A stretch of 64,000 nt of DNA from Rachycentron canadum (GCA_038496675.1 CM076659.1:23945248-24009247); one strand, 5' to 3'; shown: positions 34,101-46,409, counted from the stretch's first letter. Notes: generated from the letters alone by a model not told the origin. Made by a program: numbers and translations.

Positions 34101-37100
34101 GCACACAAGGAGGGATGGCACAGCCCAACACATCTGGAAATGTTTTGATTGGCCACTGTCATTGTTGTACCTGCTGGGTGGTGCACCTGTATTACACAGG
34201 TAGGAATAAAAATCACCATCTTACTTAATGTTGTTTAGTTAAATCTCAAGTCATTTCTCTCTTTGTTTTTCCCTTCTTCCTGTTTCTCCCTCCCTCTTGT
34301 TTTAGCCAGGTGTTGCCACACACCTCTGCCTGCTTTATCTGTTGTTTCAAATTAAAAGTGCTCTAAGGACTTGTGTAATTGCTGCATGCTGCTGCTGCAA
34401 AATGTTTAAATGTTTTAAAAAGAGAGCGAGAGTTTCCATTATTGTGTTTTGAATTTTATTGGTGCAGCCTTTAAATTACATTGTCTTTTATTCTCTGCTT
34501 CCCTCTTTCCCACATTCATTGTGTGCTGTGTCCAGCAGGGAGAGCTGTATCACCTCCTGCACCTACTGAAGAACACTCAGATGCTGTCAGAGGAAGAGCT
34601 TGCTGACTTGTCCATCCTCATGTCAGACTTTCAGGCCTCTCTGGCCAGTGTACAGCCCTCGGCAAAGAGGGAGGGGTTCGCCACCGTGCCTGATGTCACC
34701 TGGGAGAATGTAGGGGCCCTGCAGGACATCAGGGAGGAGCTCACCATGGCCATACTGGTAAACACCAGGTTTCTTCACACATAACCTTGACCCACACTGA
34801 AAAGAAACTTCATCCTCATCTCTGGGATCAGTTGTTGAGATGAGGCTTTCATATCTTCCTTATACAATAGCCCTCCTCCACTTTCTATACAGACTGCAGT
34901 CACAGGTGGGGAGGTGTTGATCAAGTCAGTCTTCTCGCACTTAGTGTGACCTTCTCATTGGCACATACGACCTAAAAGGGTGTGGTAAAGAGGTGTCTGC
35001 TATGTGGCCACATGTTATACAGGATAAGGTTTTTAGGTAGTGTTAGATTATAGTTTGTAAGGAACAGATGAACAGACCAAGTTGGTGAGCTCACCCATGT
35101 TTGACCTGGTTCACAGTGCTCATTCTAATAACACAGCTGTGTGTGTGTGTCTCTCTCTCTGTGCCTCTATGTGTACAGGCTCCAGTGCGCTCTCCAGAAC
35201 AGTTCAGAGCTCTGGGGCTCAGTGCTCCATCTGGAGTGCTGCTGGCTGGACCTCCAGGATGTGGGAAAACGCTGCTTGCTAAGGTTCCTCACCACACCAA
35301 CATAATCTTACCTGATTGTCACACCCCAGTTTGAATGTCCATCCCTTCATGCATCATCTTCAAAGGTTATTCATGCAGGGGGGCTTGAACCAATCCCAGC
35401 TGACACTGGGCAGGGTAAACCCTGGAAAGGGTCAGGGCTGACATATAAAGACATACAGGACAAACAACCATTCACACTCTCATTCATAACTATGGGCAAT
35501 TTAGAGTCACTAATTAACATAATGTGCTTGTCTTTGGACTGTGCGGCAACAGTGCTAACCACTGAATCACCGTGCCGTATGTTTGTTCAGTCAAAATTAA
35601 AATGATTTACGATTTTATAATTGTCTATTAGGTTACTAAAGTGGTGATTAGTAATGATCCTGAAGATCAATGTAGTCCAATTTCTTATCTAATTAAATAT
35701 CTTTTAGAATAGTTCTTTGAATCCTATCTCTGTGAGAACAGAGAAACTCCTCTGTCTCTACAAAGAGAGTGAAACTCCTCATTGTCTCTTGACAGGCAGT
35801 AGCCAATGAGTCAGGCCTCAACTTCATTTCTGTCAAGGGACCAGAGCTGCTCAACATGGTGAGTCACACAGTGTAGCCTGTGAATTGTGTTGCTGTGGAA
35901 TCGATACATAGAATATGAATATATAGAGAAAAATAACTGAATCTGTGTTTGTCTGTGCAGTATGTGGGAGAGAGTGAGCGAGCTGTCAGACAGGTGTTCC
36001 AGAGAGGACGCAACTCAGCTCCATGTGTCATCTTCTTTGATGAGATTGACGCTCTGTGTCCTCGCCGCTCAGGCCATGAGGTGAGAGGGGTGGACTTCAG
36101 ATTCTTCAGTGCAACACACCGGCTAGATGTGGGGCGTCCTGTCAGTTGATGCTTGTTGCACACAATAGATGCGTGATAAAGACAGCAAGGGAGGTAGGGT
36201 GCAAGAACAGGGATGCGAGGCTCTGGAGAATTGATTCACACCTACATTGGAAAATAGAAAAGTGCCATTTTCAACTAGAAGTCACTGGTGTGCTGGCTAG
36301 TGTGTCAGGTTAGATCTGGAGAAGTCTAGGATCATTTCCAAAAGTCTGACCTTGGGACAACAGAATAGGAAATTCTGTTGTCTGTTGGAAAGTGGTTTCA
36401 GACTTTTGGATACCAAGGAATTGTTGGACAAGTACAGTAACATTTCTGACCGACATCGCAGGTGAGTTTTACCAAGCTATTAAGGTAGGCCACCACAGAT
36501 CAGCCAACCAGAAGAGGTTGGTGGATTATCTTGGCAAAAGGGAAGTGCTCACAGACACTGATTTGTGAAGATTTAAGAGAAATAAGCATTAGTTCTGTGT
36601 TTTATTTATACTATTTAAATGTCTTCCACTGCTCAAACAGCTTGTTTTCAAATTCTAATTGTTATTCCCCACAGTGGGGAAACTGCAATGTTGCATCAGC
36701 ACAGAGAGCAAAAAAACACAGCAAAAAATATGAAATAGGGCAAAAAAGGTATAAGGAAATGAAATACTACATTTGCGTAATAGAGGTTATTTATATTTGG
36801 ATGTAACAGTATGTGGTCAGCTGGGAGCATTGCTGGTTGTACATTGCTGGTCTTATGGCTGCAGGAAGGAATGATCTGCGGTAACGCTCCTTCACACACT
36901 TGGGGTGGAGCAGCCTCCAGCTGAAGTAGCTCTGCAGACCAGTGAGTGAGTCCTGCAAGGGGTTAGCCACCATCCTCCTCCTACCCACCAGCTCCACTAG
37001 CTCCAGGGGGCATCTCAGTATAGAGCTGGCTTTCCTGATGTCACTCTGAGATGCTCTTCCAGCAAATCACACTATGAACGATGGCTGATGCCACCACAAT

Positions 37101-40100
37101 GTGAAAAAACGTCTTTCTCTGCACTCCTAAGGGCCTGTGTTTTGTAGGGACCTGGTGATATACATTGTGTGTTTGTGTCTGTTCAGTCTGGAGCCAGTGT
37201 GCGGGTGGTCAACCAGCTGCTCACAGAGATGGATGGCTTAGAGACTCGCCGACAGGTCTTCATCATGGCTGCAACCAACAGACCAGGTACATGTCCAGCT
37301 TCAACCTGTCAGGGAAACTAGAGATCTACTGAAGCCTCCCAGGTTCTTCTGAAGTGATGCTGCCACACCTATAGAGACATTCTTTTACACAACAACTTAA
37401 TTATAATTCCACGTCCTTCGATGTCATGTCCAATGAAGGTATTATGTGTTCAGGTTGTCTTGTCTGTCAGTGTGTACATATATACTCTGATCTATAACCC
37501 GAGTAAGAAAACTTATCAAAGTCCTAGTTTTTATGCCTTCGCACTGTAGTCACTCAGGGGTGGAGGAGTCAGGGTTGTCTGTCTGTCCTTCTAATTCTTG
37601 TGAGTGCAGCGTCTTCATTGCATCGCATTCCTTTGGATGAACAATTTAAAACTACTTCTGCTATACTAAGCTCTATTTACATAATGTGTCCAACTGCAAC
37701 AGGATGTGCAACGTCATCCTGTATCAGTATCGGTAACGGCTGCTCACCTCCACATGGTGCCTCTCACCATCACTGTAGAAAGAGGTGGGGCAGCTTGTAC
37801 GCTTACCACCTAAAATATGGATGCAGATTTCTTCCAGATGTCACTCTGCTCATAGGTGAAAGCCCTTTGAACTCCTGTTGGATTAAGGCACCAACTTGAA
37901 GGGAGGTAGTAGGGAACTGCCCTGACACCCCTAAGACCATTTGGCTGCAGAATAGATGAGGTTCTGCCTTGGATAACAGCAATGTCTGCTGGACTTCTAT
38001 TTAGAAAGTTCCCACTCTCACCAGATCTCCAGGTGCTGTCCTGACTGGCACTCTGAAGTGATGCTTCTATCCCTATAGAGACATTCTTTCATACAACAGT
38101 TAAGTTGTATATAATTCCGACCTGGAAGGCCTGAAGGCATTATGCTTTTGGGTTGTTCGTTCATTTGTACATAAGCACTCTGACACAATATACTGTATAT
38201 ACTATACTGCAGTTATTACAAAATTTCACTCAATAATCAGGCATACAGCCATGAGGTGGAAATTGTAGTCTTTCTTGCGATTGTTGTATTTTTACATTGA
38301 ATGGACAGGATTTTTTTTCACTGGTTCCCCTGAACACTGAATGACTCCTGCTGTCTCTTTCCTTTGCAGATATCATTGACCCTGCCATACTGAGGCCAGG
38401 TCGTTTAGATAAAACCTTGTACGTGGGTCTGCCACCTCCAGCTGATCGCCACGCCATCCTACTCACTATTACTAAGGTAAATGTTAACCACAGACACCAG
38501 AGAGGCCACACAGGCCACAAGTAGTAACAAGGTAAAAGTAAAATAATCGTATTTATTTTTAAATAACTTGGCAGGTATTGTTAGAATTTTTTTTTTTTGA
38601 ATAGACTTTGAATTAACAAAGTGCAGTAAAGAGATAAAAACCAAATGAGATACGCATTTGTTGTAGTCATCATTTGCCTTGTAAACCAGCTCCTGGTTTT
38701 TCAGGCACTTACAAGGCGGTTGTTCCAAGCATAAAAAAGGAAGAAAAAGGGGATGGGGTGGAGCTTGGTAATAGATACATGAATAAACATAATCCAGGTG
38801 TGAGAAAATGATGCAGCAGGTAGCCACAGGCCCTGTTAAAGCATCCTCATTGAACCACTTTTCTTCAAAAGAAGTCTTCACATCTCTGTCCATGGATCAG
38901 TCTCCATTTGTAGCAGTTGAATATCACATCACCGCATCCCTTTGGTGTGTATAGGAAGGATTATAAATACTTTGCCTCCTGGAAACAGCTCCAGTATATT
39001 CCACATATCTTTCTGTGGGATTATCTGAGGAGATTTAAACCAAATAATCTTGATAGTGTTTTGATTGAGATTTAATTGAAAATGGCTCAAATGTCAAAAT
39101 TCAGCTGGTGCTGCAAGGAAAACAAGTATAAAATCTAACAGGCCTGTGTGGGTTTTTTTTTTTTTCACTTTAGAATGGGCTAGGTTAGCAGTTTCCCCTT
39201 GCCTCCAGTTTATGTGCTATGGTAGACTAATCACATCTCAGACCATGTTTGCAAAACAGATGAAAAGTTGTGGGTCTCATGATTAACGGAAGATTGATGG
39301 TTGTGATGCTTGTGCTGATTGTTGCAGGGGGGGACCAAACCTCAGTTGGAGCCAGATGTCAGTCTTGAAGAGATTGCCTTTGATGAGCGCTGTGATTGCT
39401 TCACGTATGTTCACCTGGAAACAGCAACTGTCCTTAGACACTCTTTTTGACCCACTTTTAGTCTGAGCAGTGAACTGTCTTAAACACTGTCTTAAAGACA
39501 ATGAAGCTGATAAAATGTTGAATCACTGATCCGTGAATGGGATGAACATAATGAAAGCAGGACTTTGTCTAAATGTGTTTTTTATGTGTGTGTTTGATCC
39601 AGTGGAGCTGACCTGACCGCGTTAGTGAGGGAAGCATCTGTCAATGCCCTGAGGGCCTACCTGAAGTCCCAGAATACCCCAGGTGCTCCTTCTGGTAACT
39701 TGACTCCTACATGTGCTAATGTGTTCAGTATGTAGTATTTAAAGGCAGAGCTATGAAGCCAAGTGGGACTGGAGGTGTTAACTGAAAAGATTCTAATGGT
39801 TTCTTTTCTGTTGAGTTATATGTATTCACGAACCTAAACAGAATTAATTTGTTGTATATAAACAGAATGGGATCGATGTTTTTCTTTAATTACAGTCAGG
39901 TTGGTCGAGACCACGACCCTGCACTCATTCAGTCTCTTTATTATTCACAATAAGTTTTACTGTGTTATAAGTAAAAAGTATGGTGGCCCTGAGGCACAAT
40001 GCACTACAGCTTAAGAACATTTGACAACACGTTACAAATACACCTAAATACACAAACACACTGCAAATACTCATAGTACAATGGAAGTATTTACAGAGGA

Positions 40101-41807
40101 CTCTAAAAAGTGATGTACCTGCTGGGTTAACTTGTAGCTCAATTTCTTGTTAAAAGCATTGAACAGAATTAAAATGTATTGTATTGTATCCCAACCTGGT
40201 TCATCACTTACAGCCACTTACAAACCCAGGCTACTGCAACTCAGACCACACCTTAATGGTTCAGGCGCTCTCAGCTGAGCTACAGGGCCACCATCTCATC
40301 TCTTGTCGTGTTGTTACCGCTTACAACTCCTGCATTTACTTCTTTGCTTTAGCTTGCAGTTGGTTTTAAAGTAGACTGTTCTCAGGGCTGACGTGTTAAC
40401 AGAAGAATAACAGAATTCATTTTTATCATGACATAAATAAACCTCACAGGACAGTGTGTTCTTTGATTTAGGGTTGTGTCTATTGTTGCACACAGGTATC
40501 ACATGCTCCCCTGTTGCTGACATCAGAGTGAGTAAACACAACTTTGAGGATGCCTTCAAGAAAGTCCGTCCATCTGTGTCCAAAAAGGTAAGAAAGTGTA
40601 ACTGTGGCATATCAACCATGAATAAATGTACTAAAAGGAAAATAGAAAATTGTATTTGATTTTTGGGTTTTTTACATCTCATCTGTTTTTTTCTATTTAG
40701 TCTGTTTTTGAAGCACTGCTCCACCATGGCCATTATTGCCTTGCTGCAGTAGTGATAGAAATCACAGCTCACTTCACATCCACCTGCAGCACCTCTGACT
40801 GTCACATAAGGACAGTCGGGCCCGAAATTATTCATATTCATCGGCAAATTTTGACTTAAAGTTACTTTCACTCAACCAGCAAGTTTTTTCTTGACTGGAA
40901 ATGACACAGGCGTCTCCCAGAAGATAAGACGATGTACAAGAGGCATCATTGTGGAAAAAATGATTTCTCAGCTTTTATTTACATTTGAAGAAAAAGTGTC
41001 ATGTCCAAAATTATTCATACCCTTCTCAATAATCAATAGAAAAGCCTTTATTGGCTGTTATAGCAATCAAACGCTTCCTATAATTGCTGACCAGCTTTTT
41101 GCATGTCTCCACTGGTATTTTCACCCATTCATCTTTAGCGATGAGCTCCAGCTCTTTCAGGTTGGAGGGTCTCCTTGCCATCACCCTGATCTTTAGCTCC
41201 CTCCACAGATTCTCAATTGGATTCAAGTCAGGACTCTGGCTGGGCCACTGCAAAACGTTAATGTTTTTGTTCGCTAACCATTTCTTCACCACTTTTGCTG
41301 TGTTTTGGGTCGTTGGGTCGACCAGAGCCAGCCATCAGCAAAGCAAGGCCCGAGTTCAGGCGGGAGGGTTTTTGTTGAATATTTACATAAATATCTAAGC
41401 TAATGCATGTGTGTGTCTATTACTCTGCAGACAGCTCTGTACTGAACTGTTTCTCAGATCACTGTCTGGTAATCTCCCTGATATCAAGTAGCCAGGAGAA
41501 CCAGTCCAACTTGTCCCACACTCAACATTGTGACATTACTCTTGGCCGCTCTACCCAAAATTCCTTCACACTGTCTGGAAATCATTGTTTACACTAGAGG
41601 GACTAGCAACAAATGTGAGCATGGACTGCTCATGCACAGACTGTGTCAGTCACCTGTTGTGTGTTGTAAGGGAGAGGCAGGACTTAACGTCCTCCTTCAC
41701 ATCCTTCTAAAGGAGGTGAAATTGCCACCAAGCAGTGATTGTGGCTTTTGTTCCCTGTTCAGGAGCAGAGGACGTACGAGCAACTCAGAGAATCCCTCAG
41801 CAGATAA
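25156..41807 (+). CDS. nvl: Nuclear VCP-like AAA-ATPase NVL (complete, 23 coding exons)
   Basis: Nucleolar type II AAA-ATPase of pre-60S ribosome maturation. Exons: 25156-25212, 27348-27418, 27625-27677, 27969-28059, 28165-28225, 28473-28718, 29163-29268, 29924-30000, 30108-30242, 31486-31587, 31714-31831, 32071-32215, 33672-33987, 34539-34757, 35179-35283, 35796-35858, 35961-36080, 37187-37286, 38370-38476, 39328-39404, 39603-39694, 40496-40587, 41763-41807. Total 2,598 bp, 865 aa (human 856). N-terminal YGRRNKTAFRIQVEK; acidic and basic linkers; D1 Walker A GPPGCGKT at 284-291 with Walker B FIDE ending 344; D2 Walker A at 623-630 with FFDE ending 683; RRAGRFD and RPGRLD follow. C-terminus EQLRESLSR. 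Intron 2 has a GC donor; exons 7 and 14 have NAGNAG acceptors. An untranslated first exon (to 24058) and 25138-25155 likely form the 5' UTR. Introns are heavily loaded with repeats. Confidence 0.96.
25312..25660 (+). mobile_element. Tc1-like terminal fragment (copy H)
   Basis: Starts 'cagtcatgtgaaaaaa' then 'ttaggacacccc', a typical terminus of a Tc1-like family distinct from copies A-E. 'aaaaagttaggacccccta' at about 25509 echoes it. No transposase reading frame remains. nvl intron 1; right limit approximate. Confidence 0.6.
25795..25935. repeat. Interspersed repeat family 3, copy 2
   Basis: Shares 'tgattattgcaataatatt' and 'ttttggccaggataatcg' with the tk2 intron 7 copy (12704-13268). nvl intron 1. 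Confidence 0.55.
26600..26905 (+). mobile_element. Tc1-like internal fragment (copy D)
   Basis: Shares the transposase stretch around 'gaatgcactatgggg', 'aatgttctgctgggaaac' and 'catggaaacagtcttcccta' with copies C and E. Both ends missing. nvl intron 1, same sense as nvl. Confidence 0.8.
28135..28152 (+). repeat. (TAATG)n short tandem repeat
   Basis: Three to four TAATG units just before the acceptor of nvl exon 5. Confidence 0.75.
29345..29790. repeat. Interspersed repeat family 2, copy 2
   Basis: Opens 'tagactgtatataaa', contains 'gaagtcagattatattg', 'agagcaggtcaaatcc' and 'caactggaggcttcaaaa', collinear with 7310-7660. nvl intron 7, ending about 130 bp before the exon encoding KFEDVGG. 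Confidence 0.7.
32560..33340 (+). mobile_element. Decayed Tc1-like transposon, second family (copy F)
   Basis: Plus strand carries transposase debris in several frames: DWTVVQKMIVDTLHEEGKPQ, KTTTHRRLQEMG, WTKVLFSYE and LKSSVMFHQSVMIWG. Order and spacing match a Tc1-like DDE enzyme, but the C-terminal part and intact frame are lost. Lies in nvl intron 12. Confidence 0.85.
35337..35582 (+). repeat. Interspersed repeat family 1, copy 3
   Basis: Contains 'ccaatcccagctgacactgg', 'gggcaatttagagtcacta' and 'gctaaccactgaatcacc' in the same order as 20928-21262. nvl intron 15. Confidence 0.75.
36655..37080 (-). mobile_element. Non-LTR retrotransposon 3' end (L2-like)
   Basis: The minus strand reads LVELVGRRRMVANPLQD, then SYFSWRLLHP and KERYRRSFLPAAIRPAMYN, then ends with 'gcagtttccccactgtgggg', the usual 3' terminus of a common fish LINE group. 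The RT part is absent. nvl intron 17, antisense. Confidence 0.75.
37347..38195. repeat. Direct repeats bounding ~550 bp in nvl intron 18
   Basis: Blocks 'tgaagtgatgct', 'cctatagagacattctttt/c' and 'acaac..ttaa..tataattcc' recur in order at about 37349-37500 and 38050-38195. The segment between them has no recognisable coding content. Confidence 0.55.
39985..40150. repeat. Interspersed repeat family 4, copy 2
   Basis: Matches 10345-10475: 'gtggccctgaggc', 'gcactacagcttaagaa', then 'ggaagtattt'. nvl intron 21. Confidence 0.55.
40812..41345 (-). mobile_element. Tc1-like transposon, third family (copy G), 3' half
   Basis: The minus strand keeps an uninterrupted 88-codon transposase C-terminus with WPSQSPDLNPIENLWRELK, which includes the last Glu of the DDE triad. 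A terminus-like 'cagtcgggcccgaaatta' at 40812 ends the element, and 'ccaaaattattcatac' (41008) is a typical subterminal motif. The 5' half is missing. nvl intron 22. Confidence 0.85.
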
Positions 41808-41899
41808 CTGTGAGACCAGGACCGTCATCCACCAGGAACAGTTCTACAGTCCTAGATTATGCTTCTATGGATGAATCATAATACTGCTTCTGCTTTTAT

Positions 41900-41905
41900 A
41901 ATAAA
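41900..41905 (+). terminator. nvl polyadenylation signal
   Basis: AATAAA 93 nt after the nvl stop codon. Confidence 0.65.
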
Positions 41906-42495
41906 AAGTCTGAACGTTGTCAGAAGTACAGATCGGCTCCTGTTCTGCTCTAAGGGCTGAGAGTGACCTCACCCTGAGCTCTGTCAACGCTGCTGTATTG
42001 CTGCTCTTTATCAGACACTTAGCAGATTTCTGTTGAGTTTATTATTGTCCACATCAAATAGACAGTGGCAGAAAGTGTAACCACTCCATTACAACAACAT
42101 GCAGCATTGCACATTTTATATACCCATCTGAACGAGGCATCTGAAAGTGCTGACACAAGGAGCACAAACCTACAGCTGTTATTTCCTCATTGTAATGACA
42201 TTGCATCTGTAAGCGTTTCACACACTGTTCATTGTGAGTCAGGAGCTGTTAATTTTTCTTTAGTAACAAACAACTCATGAACAGCAGCACAAACTGGACT
42301 GGGGTGGTCATGCTCAGTTTGATCTGAATATGAATAACTATTTCAGTATTGTGTGTCTGAACCTACCAGCCTCTCAACATTTTGACGCAGATGATACCTG
42401 GACCTCGGTAAGGAAATACAGTACACTGACTGTTGGTTGTGTAAATGTCTGCCCTGTGCTGCCTGAACACAGTAAAAGGTCACTTTACAACATCA

Positions 42496-42545
42496 TCCAT
42501 CCATCCATCCCTGCAGGATCACAGCGGGCATGAGCCAATACAGCT
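42496..42545 (+). repeat. Family 1 fragment with (ATCC)n
   Basis: About three to four ATCC units, then 'ggatcacagcgggcatgagcc'; runs straight into Tc1-like copy E. Confidence 0.5.
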
Positions 42546-43120
42546 GACCACTGACAGGAGAAGTGGATAACAGTGATTATCTGATCAAGTATGTATCAGG
42601 CAGCAGCTGAACATTTAGTCCTGAAGTTGATGTGTTGAAGCAGGAGAAATGGTCAAGTGTGAGGATGTGAGGGACTTTGACTTTGACCAAACTGTGATGT
42701 GACGACTGAGTCAGAGCTTCTCCAACACTGCAGCATCCAAGGAGGGAAAATTGCTCGACCGGCTCGTTGATGGTCTCCTTCAATGGACACATGAGCATCA
42801 GAACTGGACCATGGAGCAATGGAAGGAGGTGGTCTGGTTTAAGGGGTTAGGTTTTCTTTGACATGTCGGTTAGGTCTTACCTGTGGGAAGGCACCACGAT
42901 GCATTATGGGAAGAAAACCAGCTGGTGGAGGCAGTGTGATGCTGTGGTCAATGTTCTGCTGGGAAACCTTGGGTCCATCATGTGAATGTTACTTTGACTC
43001 GTCCCACCTCCCTTAACATGGTTCAGACCAAGTCCCCCCCTTCATGGAAACAGTCTTCCCTAATGGCAGTGGCCTCTTTCAGCAGGATAATGCTCCCTGT
43101 CACTGCAACAATGGTTCAGG
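42542..43120 (+). mobile_element. Tc1-like transposon, 3'-truncated (copy E)
   Basis: Starts with the subterminal 'ctgaccactgacagg' sequence and follows copy C through 'gtgttgaagcagg', 'ctgggaaaccttgggtcc' and the QDNAPCH-coding segment. It stops abruptly after 'aatggttcagg' at 43120. Several internal deletions. Confidence 0.82.
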
Positions 43121-44911
43121 CAGGTGGTTGTGGCTCATACTGTTATGACTCATTGGTGTGTGTGTATATAATTTGTCTGTTGTTCAAAGATCCACCAATG
43201 ATGTAGCAGATGACTTAGTTACTTCTGAGATCGAATCCTTATTGATGAGGCATGACAGTCTAATCACAGACAGAAATATAAAGAATTGTGATGCTACCTT
43301 TGTTGGATTTGACTGGTGACTTGTTCGGTTGTACTATGTGAAATTTAAGAAACCAAAAATCCAGTCTACAGGAAAACAAGCCTCAAAACACATCTGACCT
43401 AATAACCTCAATAATATACATTATTATAGGGTTCTATAACACTAACCAATTGAATCTATAGGCTAAAGTGTCAATTATTCAGTGTGAACTCTTCAGACTG
43501 TAGAAGGTTCATCTTGGCTTCATCCTGATGAAGCTGCCAGATGCTGAGCCAGGTCCTTGCTGGACTTCTTCTTCTCTCAAAGAAGAAGGTTCTCATCAAG
43601 TTTTCTTGTCCTCCCAGTCCTTTTTTTGTTCTTGACCTCTCGTGATTTTTGAATTTCTTTATAACAGCTTTCTGTGATCTTTGTCATTTTGAATGATGTG
43701 ACAGAAAGTTGGTCTGATACATATTAGCAGCTTCCAATGAGTTAACCTCATACAACATGTGTCTGTAGCTCAAACATGTCCTGATCAAACCTGCTGTAAT
43801 GGACCTTTTTCACAGCATCATGTTGACATGAAATAGTCAAATACAAATACAGGTGTTAGCAATGACGTTATTATGGCTCCATTCCATTTAGGTTTAAGAG
43901 CCAGGTTCCTGCTGTTGCTCAAGTGTGAAGGGAGGTCGCACTGAATACTTGACACTTTAGCCTCTAGAATCTGATTTTTCAGATATTTTTCATACTGCTA
44001 CAGATTTCATATATGGTCATTATAGCACTGACAAAACAACAAAACTAAGGGTGGAATAAGACTTTTACACAGATCACCTTTCATCACATCTATTATCTAA
44101 TTCAGATCATTGGTTGATGATTCTTTGAACTTCTGACAACTCAAATAAACTGGACTACCCAGCATCAGCCTGATGATCATGATCATCATCATGTTCTTTG
44201 ATTTTATTAAAGCAAGAAACACCATCACTCAAACAATGGCTTTCCACATAACAGATTTAGCATAAAGCACTTTATCCACCAGAACCAGCTTAAAAAAATG
44301 ATACATTACTTTGGCCTTGTAGATCAGGGGCTGAGACGCCACTCAAAGAAAGAGCAAAATTTGTTCCACTGGTATTAGTGCTTGTATGCCTCTACATGTC
44401 ACTGTTTCTTATAAACAGTTGTTGAATTAATGATTTATTGAGATCAATTTGACAGTGCTTCAAAATCAAAACATATATTAAGTTAAATCACTGAGAAAAG
44501 GTTTTGAAAAACCTATCTGCTGATAAATATTTTGATATGACCGAAAGCTTCAGGTCAGCTAGTAAATAGGCCTTTAGGGTAACTGATACTTCTAAAGTTA
44601 CAGATCAACTGAAAGTACCTGTTTCTAGGTAAATAGCAGACCTCGTAAAAATCAAGGCATACCTTGAAAAAAAAAACAAGCTCCATCAAAATCAACGTAT
44701 ATTAATAGAAAGGTAGCAGTTGCGATCACAATCTCAGGGATGAACAAGTGTTTGGTTCCACCTTAACTTGCAGAAGTGACATCGTCCTGCTGTAGGTGAC
44801 ACTGTGTCAGAGGTTGAGTTGGAAGACAGAGGGTGACCACCAGCACCTGCTGAAACTCTGAGTTTGAGGCCTCTCCATTGCCAGGAATAACATTCTTTTT
44901 AGGAAATGGTC

Positions 44912-44929
44912 TTTATTTATTCATTTATT
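44912..44929 (-). terminator. Candidate degs1 polyadenylation signals
   Basis: Overlapping minus-strand AATAAA hexamers (plus TTTATT at 44912-44917 and 44924-44929), which would imply a 3' UTR of about 1.5 kb. Unverified. Confidence 0.3.
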
Positions 44930-46409
44930 TCATTGGCTTCAAAGTGGTCAAGTTTAGTAAATATAAAAAGTAGTGAAATGAGCCAATTCAGCATCAGCCA
45001 AATGACGTTTGGTTCCAGGGTGCTAAATTAAATTAATAACATTGAACACAGAAGACGAAGCTGGTTTCTCATCAAAGTGAAGAATTTCATAAGATTTAAA
45101 AGGCAGAAATTAAAGAAAAGCTGAGGCACTAATAAGTAATACATTTTGAACAAACACGCAACACAACCTTCAACTGACTCTTCCCCAGTGTCACACTGGG
45201 AGGGTTGCATCATGACACGGTACATTTAATGTACCATATCACATTAAAAACAGGGTCATGGGCCAGAAAAGGCTAATCTCTGCATTTACCACATAAAGAA
45301 ACCAATGCTAGCCTCCTCACTGACTCAACACGTGTTATAAAACAGATATGACAGCAGTGTGTCTCAACAATCAGTTCATATTGGGGTACTGGGAGTTAAA
45401 GTTTGGTCCACTTCAACAGATGCACACACAGATATCCTGTAAACCAAGTCCAGGTCCAGAGGGTTTGTTGCTAGTTGGCTTCCTTTATGAGGCTAGATGC
45501 ACAAAGACTTGGTAAGCAGTAAGTAAAGATAAAGACTTTAGGTCATCCAGTAAAACATTTTTTGACTCACGGTGAAATAAAGTTCTGAATAACACGGCCG
45601 CCCGCTCAGGACCAGTGATAATAAAAACACTCGTCCCCACTTCTGATAATCATTTTCATCTTTAACATTATTAGATTGAATGTTGCTGTGTGGTTTACAT
45701 CTGACAGTGCTCAAGCTCTTTGAGACTGTCGTCTCTGAGATAAATACTAACACTTTCAGTGATGGTCAGCAGGTAGCAGACAGTATTTACTATGGCCACC
45801 ACAGGTGAAGCTGATTGATATGTCCCCTGGACATGTCTCAGTGTGGTCCCACTGAGAAGTGCTCCACAGTTTGATCATTACTGATTACCACTGCAACAGA
45901 TACTGTGGCCTCAGAGAAAATACATCCAGTGTGTGAAGAGCACTCACATTTCCAGGGCACATGAATACAACAGCTCGAATAACAACAGAGCCTATCTGAG
46001 CAACATCAAAGACCCTGAACACAACCCAGCTGCCATCACTGGACATAGAGGTCAGCAGTGGTGATTACAATTCATCCTGTGGGGAATGCCTGTACCAAAT
46101 CTTAATTTGGAATATATGGCAAATTAGACATCTGCCTTATGTTGAATTTGATCCAAGTATTTGTGCAGCCAGATCCAGGTACAAACAAACTCTGTCATTT
46201 CACACTACTTGTCTTGGTTTTTTCTGACCTGGATAATAAATATGTGAAAATATTCCCTCTTCCTGTGAACAAAAGCACACGTCAAGACTTGTACACACTC
46301 TCATACATGTTGAAGGTATTAAACTGCAGAAGCTGTTACGTTTTTAGAATGGTGAGCAGGTGCTGTCATGCTGACACTGGAGCGTTGTTCAGAGACACTT
46401 TCAGAGATG

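Larger units (their letters stand above)
41808..46409. other. nvl / degs1 tail-to-tail intergenic region
   Basis: No gene recognised. It holds the nvl 3' UTR with AATAAA at 41900, a family 1 fragment fused to Tc1-like copy E (42496-43120), and then about 3.3 kb of AT-rich sequence. The right part is probably the degs1 3' UTR, since minus-strand AATAAA hexamers occur around 44912-44929. Confidence 0.6.

Noticed and set aside
36531..36806. 91-codon open frame in nvl intron 17
   Set aside because: AT-rich, no domain, partly in the 3' end of an antisense LINE.
37499..38045. LTR retrotransposon body between the direct repeats in nvl intron 18
   Set aside because: No gag or pol similarity and no clear primer-binding site or polypurine tract, so only the direct repeats are reported.
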